This document shows positions 33,600 to 41,328 of a stretch of 41,969 bases of DNA, piece after piece. The notes under the pieces are model-generated. The model saw nothing but the letters and a program-made list of their open reading frames with translations. It was not told the DNA's origin and did not search any database. A program made the position numbers and the translations under genes. The DNA lies in NCBI GenBank assembly GCA_964600225.1, contig CAZRIT010000009.1, positions 1 through 41,969 on the forward strand. The letters are read 5' to 3'. The DNA comes from CAZRIT01 sp964600225 (lineage in GTDB: Bacteria > Bacillota > Clostridia > Christensenellales > CAG-138). Position 1 is the stretch's first letter. Each line of letters begins with the position of its first letter.

Positions 33600-34633
33600 C
33601 CGATATGACAATGGAAGCGCTGGCCGACCTGCTCGCTTCGCTGGGCGAGCCGACATTCCGCGCCAAACAGGTATACGCCTGGCTGAACATGGGCGTGCGC
33701 CCGGCGGATATGACCAACCTCCCCAAACCGCTTCGGGAAAAGCTTGCCGCGCTGCCGTTTGGCGGCGTGGAGGTGGAGCGAAAGCTCGTCTCCCCGCGCG
33801 ACGGCACGCAAAAATATCTGTTCCGACTGGACGACGAAAACCTTGTGGAAGGTGTGTTGATGCGGTATCATTATGGAAACACCGCCTGCATCTCCACGCA
33901 GGTTGGGTGCAATATGGGCTGCCGCTTCTGCGCCTCCACGCTGGAAGGCTGCGTGCGAAACCTCCGCAGCGGCGAGATGCTTGGGCAGATTTCCGCCATC
34001 GAGCGGGACGAACCGCATCCGAAGGGCACAGAGCGCACCGTCACCAACGTTGTGCTCATGGGCAGCGGCGAGCCGCTGGATAATTACGATCATGTCGTCG
34101 CATTTTTGCAGCGCGTCACCGCGGCGGACGGCATGGGCATCAGCCCCCGCAACATCTCCCTTTCCACCTGCGGCATCGTGCCCAAGATGGATCGGCTTGC
34201 CGCCGACGCGCCGCACGTTACGCTGAGCATTTCCCTGCACGCGCACGACGACGCAACACGCTCCGCCCTGATGCCCGTCAACCGCACCTATCCGATTGCC
34301 GAGGTGCTGGCGGCAGCCAAAAGGTATGTGCTCGCCACGGGGCGGCGGATCGTATTTGAATATGCGCTCATCGACGGCGTAAACGCAGCGGACGCGGACG
34401 CCACAGCGCTTGGCAAGCTATTGGGCGGCATGCTCTGCCACGTCAACCTCATCCCGCTCAACACCGTATCGGAACGCAATCTCAACGGCGTCACGCGGGA
34501 AGCGGCGCAGCGGTTTTGTCGGCTGCTGGAGCAAAACGGTCTCTCCGCCACCGTGCGGCGCGAGATGGGAACGGATATCGACGGCGCCTGCGGGCAATTG
34601 AGGAGAAGGGTGATCCATGAAGTACGCGTATAG
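33590..34633 (+). CDS. rlmN: Dual-specificity 23S rRNA/tRNA adenine-C2 methyltransferase RlmN
   Basis: A 347-residue radical-SAM enzyme making m2A in 23S rRNA and some tRNAs. The iron-sulfur cluster cysteines are C107, C111 and C114 (GCNMGCRFC), preceded by the conserved C100. The C-terminal methyl-carrying cysteine of the family is C334 (TDIDGACGQL). SGEPLDNYD and SLHAHDDATRSALMPVNR are family blocks. It overlaps rsmB by ten bases and prpC by 17. Confidence 0.95.
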   Translation: MFLTDMTMEALADLLASLGEPTFRAKQVYAWLNMGVRPADMTNLPKPLREKLAALPFGGVEVERKLVSPRDGTQKYLFRLDDENLVEGVLMRYHYGNTACISTQVGCNMGCRFCASTLEGCVRNLRSGEMLGQISAIERDEPHPKGTERTVTNVVLMGSGEPLDNYDHVVAFLQRVTAADGMGISPRNISLSTCGIVPKMDRLAADAPHVTLSISLHAHDDATRSALMPVNRTYPIAEVLAAAKRYVLATGRRIVFEYALIDGVNAADADATALGKLLGGMLCHVNLIPLNTVSERNLNGVTREAAQRFCRLLEQNGLSATVRREMGTDIDGACGQLRRRVIHEVRV

Positions 34634-35351
34634 CACCGATATCGGCAAGCGCATCCACAACGAAGATTGCTGCTGCGTCCCTGACGAAGGCGCCGAATAC
34701 CAATTTGTCGCGGTCGCCGACGGCATGGGCGGCCACGCGGCGGGCGCGGTTGCCAGTAAGCTCGCCATCGACGAAATGCAAAAGGCGTTGGCGGAATGCC
34801 GCGAGGAAAACCGCGCAGCCGATGAACTGCGGCTTGCGCTCGCCGCCGCCAACAGCGCTGTCTATAAAGCCTCCGAGGAACAGGAAGCCTATCGGGGCAT
34901 GGGCACCACATTGGTGTGCGCCATGCTTTTTTCCGAACGTTATATTGCCGCCAACATCGGCGACAGCCGCCTGTACCATTACGCAAACGGCAAGCTGACG
35001 CAAATCACCGACGACCATTCCTATGTGCAGATGCTGATCGATCACGGCAGCATCACCGCCGAGCAGGCGCGTTTTCACCCGCAGCGCAACATCATCATGC
35101 GCGCCATCGGCATCGATTCGCTGGCGAACGCGGATATATTTGAGCATGATTGGGCCGATGGGGACATGCTGCTATTGTGCTCCGACGGCCTGCACGGGGC
35201 TGTGGAGGAGGATGAAATCACCGCCATACTGGCCAACGAGGAAACGCTTGCGGAAAAATGCGCAGCACTTGTAAGCGCGGCGCTGCTCAACGGCGGCAGG
35301 GACAACATCACCGTTGTGCTGGCGCACCATACGGGAGGTGACGCGGCATGA
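34617..35351 (+). CDS. prpC: PP2C-type protein phosphatase (PrpC/Stp)
   Basis: A 244-residue serine/threonine phosphatase with the two-metal PP2C site: NEDCCCV (Asp), VADGMGGHAAG, GDSRLYHY, CSDGLHGAV and GGRDNITVVL are all present. It removes phosphate from targets of the kinase made by the next gene, with which it overlaps by four bases. Its start lies 17 bases inside rlmN, so it is coupled to that gene too. Confidence 0.95.
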   Translation: MKYAYSTDIGKRIHNEDCCCVPDEGAEYQFVAVADGMGGHAAGAVASKLAIDEMQKALAECREENRAADELRLALAAANSAVYKASEEQEAYRGMGTTLVCAMLFSERYIAANIGDSRLYHYANGKLTQITDDHSYVQMLIDHGSITAEQARFHPQRNIIMRAIGIDSLANADIFEHDWADGDMLLLCSDGLHGAVEEDEITAILANEETLAEKCAALVSAALLNGGRDNITVVLAHHTGGDAA

Positions 35352-37234
35352 TTGCACCCGGTACCATCATCGGTCACCATTACCGCATACAGGAGCTGAT
35401 CGGCAGCGGCGGCATGGCGGAGGTATATCTGGCCATCAGCCTCAGCAGCCGCCGACCCGTCGCCATCAAGGTGCTCAAGGAGGAGTTCCGAAACGACGCG
35501 GAGTTTTTGAGGCGCTTTGAGCGCGAGGCCAAGGCGGTGCTGCACCTATCCCACGACAACATCGTGCGCGCATACGGCGTGGGCGAAACGGGCGGCCTGC
35601 CGTACATTGTGCTGGAATATGTCGAGGGACGAACGCTCAAGCAGCTTGTTACCGAGAACGGCCCTATGCCGCAAAGGCTTGCCGTATCCATTATGCTGCA
35701 AATCCTCTCTGCGCTCGACGCGGCGCACCGCTCAGGCATCATCCACCGCGACGTCAAGCCGCAAAACGTCATCATCATGAAGGACGGCACCGCCAAGCTG
35801 ACCGACTTTGGCATTGCGCGCGACGCCAACGCGGGCACCATGACCTTTGCGGGCCCCACGGTGCTGGGCTCCGTCCACTATATCTCTCCCGAGCAGGCGC
35901 AGGGAAAAACCGTCACCGAGAGCAGCGACCTGTATTCAGCGGCCGTCATGCTGTACGAAATGGTCACGGGAACGGTGCCGTTTTCCGCGGATTCCTCTGT
36001 TCCGGTGGCCTTGATGCACATCAATGACAAGCCCGTGCCGCCCATGCACCTCAACCCGCAGCTTGCGCCCGCGTTCAACGACGTCATCCTCTGCGCCATG
36101 CGTAAAAATCCATTGGAACGCTACGGCCGCGCTTCGGAAATGATGCAGGATCTCAAGCGCGCGCTCAAGGAGCCCAACGGCACCTTTGCTGGGGAGTATT
36201 CCCGCCCCTCCGCCGCAGAGCCCGTCAAAGCGTCGCCGTCCGGGCGGAAGCCGCGCGTGCACGGCGCCGTGAAAATCGGCGTGGTTGTGCTCGCCATCGT
36301 ATCCGTCATCATCGGGCTGTTCCTCATCCTCAACGACGCCTATCAAACCAGCATGCAGTCGGTGGATGTTGTGCCGCTGCTGACGGACCGTACCGTGGAG
36401 GAAGCGCGGCAGAAGGCCGAGGATTACGGGTTCGTGTTTGAAATACGCGAATATGAGGAGAGCGAAACCGTGCCTTACGGCGCCGTTATGACGCAAACGC
36501 CCGATGCGGGCGTCAATGCGCGATTGGGCACCGTCATCTACGCCACCGTCAGCCTGGGGCGCGATAACCCCACCGTACCCGATCTGAGCGGGCTCACGCT
36601 CGACGAGGCGCGCGAGAGCCTGCGCGCCAACGGCTTTACGCTCGGCAAGGTCACCTATGAAGTATCGGATATCGCCATCGGCTATGTGTGCAACCAATCC
36701 ATCCTGGGTACCACGGAGGCTGCGCGCGGCACCGTCATCGACGTGAGCATCAGCGCGTCGTCGGAATCGGCGTTCACCATGCCCTCCGTGGTCAACGAGG
36801 TGCTCAACGTCGCCCTCGGCATCCTGGGCGAAAACAACCTTTCCGCCATATTTGTCCGCTATGACAGCACCTCCTTGGAGGAGGACGGCGTCGTCATACA
36901 GCAATCGCCCGAAGCCGACGACCCCGCCGTATCGACCACGGCGGTATACCTGACCGTCAGCGGTTCGCAATCCACCCTGCCCTTTGCCGCGGACGTTGCC
37001 TTTAACCGCACCATCGAGGCGGCCGATACGCATGTAATGGCCGTCATGCGCGAAACCTTCAACGGCATTGCGTACCAGCGCATTCTTTACGAAAACACGC
37101 TGCCCAAGGGGGATAACACCCCAATCTCCTTCACCGCATACTCCAATGCCGAGGGCAGCTACGAAATCATCCTGTACGTCAGCGGCACGGAGGTCAAGCG
37201 GCAGGACGTGAGCTTTTTGCCGAAGGTGGCCTGA
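35348..37234 (+). CDS. prkC: PASTA-domain serine/threonine protein kinase (PrkC/Stk)
   Basis: A 628-residue membrane kinase. The cytosolic kinase domain (about 10-275) has the glycine loop IGSGGMAEVY, Lys41 (VAIKVLKEE), HRDVKPQN (133-140) and DFG (153-155). The activation loop has several Thr residues. A membrane helix lies at 309-328, followed outside by three PASTA repeats (about 335-405, 405-470, 475-545) and a C-terminal beta-rich region with unknown match (545-628). PASTA domains bind muropeptides/lipid II, so the kinase reads cell-wall status. It is coupled to prpC and followed by rsgA one base later. Confidence 0.95.
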   Translation: MIAPGTIIGHHYRIQELIGSGGMAEVYLAISLSSRRPVAIKVLKEEFRNDAEFLRRFEREAKAVLHLSHDNIVRAYGVGETGGLPYIVLEYVEGRTLKQLVTENGPMPQRLAVSIMLQILSALDAAHRSGIIHRDVKPQNVIIMKDGTAKLTDFGIARDANAGTMTFAGPTVLGSVHYISPEQAQGKTVTESSDLYSAAVMLYEMVTGTVPFSADSSVPVALMHINDKPVPPMHLNPQLAPAFNDVILCAMRKNPLERYGRASEMMQDLKRALKEPNGTFAGEYSRPSAAEPVKASPSGRKPRVHGAVKIGVVVLAIVSVIIGLFLILNDAYQTSMQSVDVVPLLTDRTVEEARQKAEDYGFVFEIREYEESETVPYGAVMTQTPDAGVNARLGTVIYATVSLGRDNPTVPDLSGLTLDEARESLRANGFTLGKVTYEVSDIAIGYVCNQSILGTTEAARGTVIDVSISASSESAFTMPSVVNEVLNVALGILGENNLSAIFVRYDSTSLEEDGVVIQQSPEADDPAVSTTAVYLTVSGSQSTLPFAADVAFNRTIEAADTHVMAVMRETFNGIAYQRILYENTLPKGDNTPISFTAYSNAEGSYEIILYVSGTEVKRQDVSFLPKVA

Positions 37235-37235
37235 T

Positions 37236-38120
37236 ATGGAAAGCGTAATCGGCAGGATCATGCGCGGCGTCGGCGGGTTCTACGATGTGCGGCTGCAGGG
37301 CGGCGACATCATCCGCTGCCGCGCGCGCGGGCACTTCCGCAACGACGGCATGTCGCCCGTGGTGGGCGATTTGGTGCAGATTGCGCGGCTTTCCGACGGC
37401 ACGGGCTCGCTTGACAAGATCCTGCCGCGCAAAAACCTGCTGGTTCGTCCCTGCGCGGCCAACATCGATCGGCTCGTGATCGTCATTGCCGCCTCCGCGC
37501 CCAGGCCCGATTGGCTGTTGATCGACAAGCTGCTGATACAGGCGTTTCTGCTTTCCATCGAACCGCTGCTCGTGCTCAACAAGCTGGACGAATGCGACGA
37601 CGCCATCGTGGAAACGTTCCGTACCGATTATGAGCCCGCGTTCGATACGCTGCGCGTATCCGTCGTCAGCGGCCTTGGTATCGACGCGCTCAAGCTGCGG
37701 CTATTCGACGCGGTATTCTGCTTTGCGGGGCAGTCCGCCGTGGGCAAAACATCGCTGTTGAACGCGCTGCTGCCCACGCTTGCCCTGCCCACGGGCGGGC
37801 TTTCCCAAAAGACCGAGCGCGGCAGGCACACCACACGCAAGGCGGAGCTTTGGCCCTACGGAAACGGCGCCATACTGGATACGCCCGGGTTTTCGCTGTT
37901 CGACTCCCCCGCCCCCGATCAGGAGGCTTTGGACAAGGCTTATCCCGAGTTTGGCGACGCGCCCAAGCACTGCCGTTTTGCGGGGTGCCGACACATCTCG
38001 GAGCCCGATTGCGCGGTCAAGGCGCTGCTGGCGGAAAACCGCATCGCCATCGGCCGCTATCAACGCTATATGGAACTGTCCGAGGAAACGGAGCAAAGGA
38101 GAAAGCATCAGTATGATTAA
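37236..38120 (+). CDS. rsgA: Ribosome small-subunit-dependent GTPase RsgA
   Basis: A 294-residue circularly permuted GTPase that helps mature the 30S subunit. OB fold (1-70), then G4 NKLD (115-118), G1 GQSAVGKTS (165-173) and G3 DTPG (215-218), in permuted order. The zinc site has C246, C251, H253 and C259. The ATG is one base after the prkC stop; the 3' end overlaps rpe by eight bases. Confidence 0.95.
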   Translation: MESVIGRIMRGVGGFYDVRLQGGDIIRCRARGHFRNDGMSPVVGDLVQIARLSDGTGSLDKILPRKNLLVRPCAANIDRLVIVIAASAPRPDWLLIDKLLIQAFLLSIEPLLVLNKLDECDDAIVETFRTDYEPAFDTLRVSVVSGLGIDALKLRLFDAVFCFAGQSAVGKTSLLNALLPTLALPTGGLSQKTERGRHTTRKAELWPYGNGAILDTPGFSLFDSPAPDQEALDKAYPEFGDAPKHCRFAGCRHISEPDCAVKALLAENRIAIGRYQRYMELSEETEQRRKHQYD

Positions 38121-38763
38121 GATTGCGCCATCGATTCTTGCCGCCGATTTTGCCAACATGGGCGCTGCCGTCAAAAGTCTGGAACAGTGGAACGCCGACT
38201 GGGTGCACTTTGACGTGATGGACGGCCACTTCGTGCCCAATATCACGTTCGGTCCGCCCATGTGCGCCGCCGTACGGGCGTTGACCAAGCTGCCGCTGGA
38301 CGTGCACCTGATGGTGGAACGCCCCGCCGATTGGGTGGAGCCGTTCGTCAAGGCGGGCGCGGACATCATCACCGTGCATGCGGAGGCCGATGTGCACATC
38401 GTGCGCACCTTGCAGCATATCCGCGCCTGCGGAAAGCTTGCGGGCGTGGTGCTCAACCCCGGGACACCCGTCTCCGCAGCGCATGAGATGCTGCCGTTTT
38501 GCGATCTGGTGCTGCTGATGTCGGTCAACCCCGGCTTTGGCGGGCAATCGTTCATCCCCGGGACGGTGCGAAAGATTGCGGAACTGAAGGCTCTGATCAG
38601 GCAGATGGGGCTGACGACGCGAATCGAGGTGGACGGCGGCATCAACGCAGAAACGGCTCTGCCGTGCATCGAGGCGGGCGCCGATATCCTGGTTGCGGGC
38701 AGCGCGGTGTTTGGCGCCGCCGACCCGAAGGAAACAATCCGTTCGCTTCGTCACGGCAGATAG
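38113..38763 (+). CDS. rpe: Ribulose-phosphate 3-epimerase
   Basis: A 216-residue TIM-barrel metal enzyme interconverting ribulose 5-phosphate and xylulose 5-phosphate. MIKIAPSILAADFANMG, HFDVMDGHFVPNITFGP, LDVHLMVE, SVNPGFGGQSFIP and EVDGGINAETA are the full set of family blocks. The ATG at 38113 follows AAAGGAG by 11 bases and lies inside the rsgA end. A strong terminator follows, closing the operon that starts at def. Confidence 0.96.
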   Translation: MIKIAPSILAADFANMGAAVKSLEQWNADWVHFDVMDGHFVPNITFGPPMCAAVRALTKLPLDVHLMVERPADWVEPFVKAGADIITVHAEADVHIVRTLQHIRACGKLAGVVLNPGTPVSAAHEMLPFCDLVLLMSVNPGFGGQSFIPGTVRKIAELKALIRQMGLTTRIEVDGGINAETALPCIEAGADILVAGSAVFGAADPKETIRSLRHGR

Positions 38764-38783
38764 CGGCTTTCTTTTGAATAACG

Positions 38784-38823
38784 AAAACGCCGAACGATTT
38801 TGAGACAATCGCTCGGCGTTTTT
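38784..38823. terminator. Bidirectional intrinsic terminator between rpe and DUF4364
   Basis: AAAACGCCGA (38784-38793) pairs with TCGGCGTTTT, continued inward by CGATT/AATCG across single unpaired bases. T-runs follow on both strands, so it can end both converging transcripts. Confidence 0.9.
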
Positions 38824-38840
38824 GTGTTGATCGTATTGTT

Positions 38841-39362
38841 CTACAGCAGCTTTTTCAATAGCTCGGCATAGATGCTCTCTGCCTGATCGGGCCATTGGCT
38901 GCGTATGCGCAGCGCCATATCGCGTGAGGCGACCGTCATGTCGATGCTGAGCACCACGGTGTTCTTTTCCTGCGCTTTCAACGTGACCCGATAGCCGCCG
39001 CCGTCACGCTCCTCCATTTCGGATACAAGCTGCGTTTCGCGCAGCATGGTGTCCCGATTTTGGTCGGCATAGCGTTGGAGCTGTTCGCGCAGGGAGTTTG
39101 GCAGGCTATCGGAGAACATCTCAAGCGACGCCGCGCCGCGCGCGCTCACGCGGTATCCCTGCCCAAAGGCGCGCGGGATGGCCGCAATGAAGCCGCTCTC
39201 CTCCAGTTCGTGCATGGCGGATTGAAAATCGAAATAGGACATGCAATCGTTCTCGACCATGGCGCGATAGATTTGCTCTTGCGTCAGGTCCAGATCGGAT
39301 GCATTCAGATAGTACAATATACTCAGCTTGTGCCTGGTTTCGCCCTGCGCAAATATCGGCAT
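38841..39362 (-). CDS. DUF4364 family protein
   Basis: A 173-residue protein of the DUF4364 family of Clostridia, function not established; its amino end resembles a winged helix (HKLSILYYLNASDLDLTQEQ, then a helix with YFDFQSAMHELEESGFIAA), so a DNA-binding role is possible. The C-terminal half has beta strands (YRVTLKAQEKNTVVLSIDM) and a final helix. I chose ATG 39362 because GGAGG lies nine bases upstream; earlier codons read through the terminator region. It is monocistronic and converges with rpe. Confidence 0.8.
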   Translation of the reverse strand: MPIFAQGETRHKLSILYYLNASDLDLTQEQIYRAMVENDCMSYFDFQSAMHELEESGFIAAIPRAFGQGYRVSARGAASLEMFSDSLPNSLREQLQRYADQNRDTMLRETQLVSEMEERDGGGYRVTLKAQEKNTVVLSIDMTVASRDMALRIRSQWPDQAESIYAELLKKLL

Positions 39363-39402
39363 ACGGCATCGCCTCCCGCATTCAGTATAGCATGCGCTGC
39401 GG

Positions 39403-39439
39403 AAAAAAACCATGGGCGTACCGCTCGGATACGCCCATG
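39403..39439 (-). terminator. Intrinsic terminator of the PadR-DUF4097 operon
   Basis: On the minus strand CATGGGCGTA (39439-39430) and TACGCCCATG (39420-39411) form a perfect ten-pair stem with a nine-base loop, followed by a run of seven Ts. It lies 20 bases after the DUF4097 gene stop. Confidence 0.93.
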
Positions 39440-39461
39440 ATCGATTGCTCCGCGCCGTTTT

Positions 39462-40805
39462 TCAGCGCTTGTTGATGATAAAGTCGCCGCTGACGGAGCC
39501 AAGCTTGAACTTTGCCAGCCCGTCGCCCGCAATATAGCGGCCGTTTTGTACCACGGTCGGGAATTGGCAAATTACATCGCCGCTGACGGTTTCCAGCGAA
39601 ATGGTGAAGTTGGCGTCCTTTTCGTACAGCAGCACTGTGATATCGCCGCTCACGCTATCGGCCTCCAGCTCGCTCGGCAGCGCGTCCAGCGACAACGTCA
39701 CGTTGCCCGATACCGTTTCCGCTTCGATCTGGTTGGCCGTCGCACCCGTGCACCTGAGCTCTCCGCTGACGCTCTCCAAATCCAGCTTGGTGACCGCGAT
39801 GTTCTCCACCCTGGCTTCCCCGCTGGTGGTAGCGACCGAGAACTTCTTGCCCATGATGCCGCTTGCGTCGATATCGCCGCTGACGCTTTCAATCTCCGTA
39901 TCGTCGGCATATACGCCGTGCATCTGCACATCCGCGGATACGGCCTGCACCTCCAGTTCTCGGATAACGCCGATATAATCGGCGGGGATTGTCACAACCA
40001 AATCCTTGCTGGGCAGGTTGAAGCTGGCCAGATCCAGCCATTGCCAAACGTTGTGCGCCTGCTGGCAGTAGGATATCTTGAGCTTGCCGTTTTGCAGGGT
40101 GCAGCGCAGCCTTTGCGCGTTCGTCAGGCTTACGTTGGCTTTCTCCTGAAAGGAAATGTCGCTGCCGCTTCCCGATACGAACGATACGTTGCCCGAGACC
40201 CAGTTGATCTCCAGCTCCTTGACATCGGCCGCGGAAACCGTGTATGCATCGCCCTGCTGCTGCACCTGCGCCGGGGCATTGGCCGCCTGCCCGCCGCCGC
40301 TGCCGTTTCCATTCCCGTTCCCATTGTCCTTTTGCCCGCCTTGCACAGGCGCAGCCGCCGCATCCTGCGGCACAGGGGTGATCATGGCGGCGGGGTTGTC
40401 CTGACCGACGATCTGCTCCGTCGGGCGGGAAAGATTCATGCGTTCCTCGCGGAAGTCGAACACAAGCGCAAACGCGGTAATCACAATCGCCAATACAGCC
40501 AGGATGGCCACAATGGCAACGATCCAGCCGTGCCCATGTTTCTTTTCCTTCTGTGGCGCTTGGTAAACGTTTGCTTGCGCTTGCGCGCCGCCGTGCCCGC
40601 CCGCCTGACCGATCAGCGAGGAAATATCGCCGATGCTGTCGATGACGATGCGGTACGCTTCCTGCTCCGTCTTGCCCGCAGCAATCAGGTCCTGATACTT
40701 ATCGGTGAGATTGAGCAGCATCTCCTCCTTCAGTTCCTGCGTGCGCGGCGTATTGGGTGCATGAACGAATAATTCGTCAATATGTTTTTTCAGCATTTCA
40801 GTCAT
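39462..40805 (-). CDS. Membrane-anchored DUF4097 (toast-rack/beta-repeat) protein
   Basis: A 447-residue protein. Residues 1-65 are a helical DUF1700-like segment (HIDELFVHAPNTPRTQELKE), 94-116 a membrane helix (WIVAIVAILAVLAIVITAFA), 150-190 a low-complexity linker rich in Gly, Asn and Gln (NGNGNGNGSGGG), and about 200-447 the DUF4097 beta domain with repeated SVSGDI-type strands (SVSGDID, SVSGELR, TVSGNVT, SVSGDIT, TVSGDVI, SVSGDFI) 20-25 residues apart. With an N-in topology this domain faces outward. The start ATG 40805 overlaps the padR stop by eight bases. Function unknown; envelope-related by inference. Confidence 0.85.
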   Translation of the reverse strand: MTEMLKKHIDELFVHAPNTPRTQELKEEMLLNLTDKYQDLIAAGKTEQEAYRIVIDSIGDISSLIGQAGGHGGAQAQANVYQAPQKEKKHGHGWIVAIVAILAVLAIVITAFALVFDFREERMNLSRPTEQIVGQDNPAAMITPVPQDAAAAPVQGGQKDNGNGNGNGSGGGQAANAPAQVQQQGDAYTVSAADVKELEINWVSGNVSFVSGSGSDISFQEKANVSLTNAQRLRCTLQNGKLKISYCQQAHNVWQWLDLASFNLPSKDLVVTIPADYIGVIRELEVQAVSADVQMHGVYADDTEIESVSGDIDASGIMGKKFSVATTSGEARVENIAVTKLDLESVSGELRCTGATANQIEAETVSGNVTLSLDALPSELEADSVSGDITVLLYEKDANFTISLETVSGDVICQFPTVVQNGRYIAGDGLAKFKLGSVSGDFIINKR

Positions 40806-41142
40806 TGCTTGTGCCCTCCTGTTCAAGCAGCTTGTCGATCACCTGTTTGGCATTGTCCCAGTCCTGCCTTCTGGTCAGATAGGTCTGCCTGCCAACATCC
40901 GTAATGGAATAGTAGCGTCTCCGTGCGCCCGTGTTCTCGTCGCCCCAGTAGGAGCAGATGCACCCTGCATCCTCAAGCCTGCGAAACGCGGTGTACAACG
41001 TTGCCTCCTTCAGTTCAAACTGCTGATCCGTCTTACAAAGGATGGCTTTATTGATCACATAGCCGTAGCTGTCTCCCTGCATGAGCTGCGCCAGTATGAT
41101 CGTCTCGGTATTGCCCCGAATTAAATCCGATGCGATGGACAT
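40798..41142 (-). CDS. PadR-family transcriptional regulator
   Basis: A 114-residue PadR-type winged helix repressor: ILAQLMQGDSYGYVINKAI, ELKEATLYTAFRRLEDAGCI, RRRYYSITDVGRQTYLTRRQ are the family blocks, followed by the dimer helix. GGAGG lies six bases before ATG 41142. It is coupled to the DUF4097 gene, the usual arrangement where PadR controls a DUF1700/DUF4097 partner. A dyad over its promoter suggests self-repression. Confidence 0.93.
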   Translation of the reverse strand: MSIASDLIRGNTETIILAQLMQGDSYGYVINKAILCKTDQQFELKEATLYTAFRRLEDAGCICSYWGDENTGARRRYYSITDVGRQTYLTRRQDWDNAKQVIDKLLEQEGTSND

Positions 41143-41171
41143 ATGGCACCTCCTTTTCTGTTCTGCTGTAT

Positions 41172-41200
41172 ATCATAACGGGTAATACCTCGCCTGTCAA
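41172..41200 (-). promoter_or_regulatory. Promoter of the PadR-DUF4097 operon
   Basis: Minus strand TTGACA (41200-41195), 17 bases, TATGAT (41177-41172). It leaves a leader of about 30 bases before ATG 41142. Confidence 0.85.
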
Positions 41201-41206
41201 GGTATT
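41184..41206. promoter_or_regulatory. PadR operator candidate AATACCT-N9-AGGTATT
   Basis: A perfect inverted repeat with seven-base arms (41184-41190 and 41200-41206) spans the -35 box and part of the spacer. The position fits self-repression by PadR (inferred). Confidence 0.6.
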
Positions 41207-41247
41207 TCACTAAGAAATCTTGCTCGATTTTCTTGCCGCGCCAACGG

Positions 41248-41276
41248 TTGACATTTCCCTTCAAATACGCAACAAT
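41248..41276 (+). promoter_or_regulatory. Promoter of the cyclophilin lipoprotein gene
   Basis: TTGACA (41248-41253), 17 bases, AACAAT (41271-41276; four of six). The leader is about 50 bases and includes AAGGAG seven bases before ATG 41329. Confidence 0.5.
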
Positions 41277-41328
41277 AACGAGCATAGGCTGACAGCTTTG
41301 GCAGCCGATACCCATAAGGAGATTGCTT

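Noticed and set aside
39546..40772. 408-codon plus-strand frame opposite the DUF4097 gene
   Set aside because: It is a shadow of the DUF4097 gene, with no ribosome binding site and a composition typical of antisense frames.
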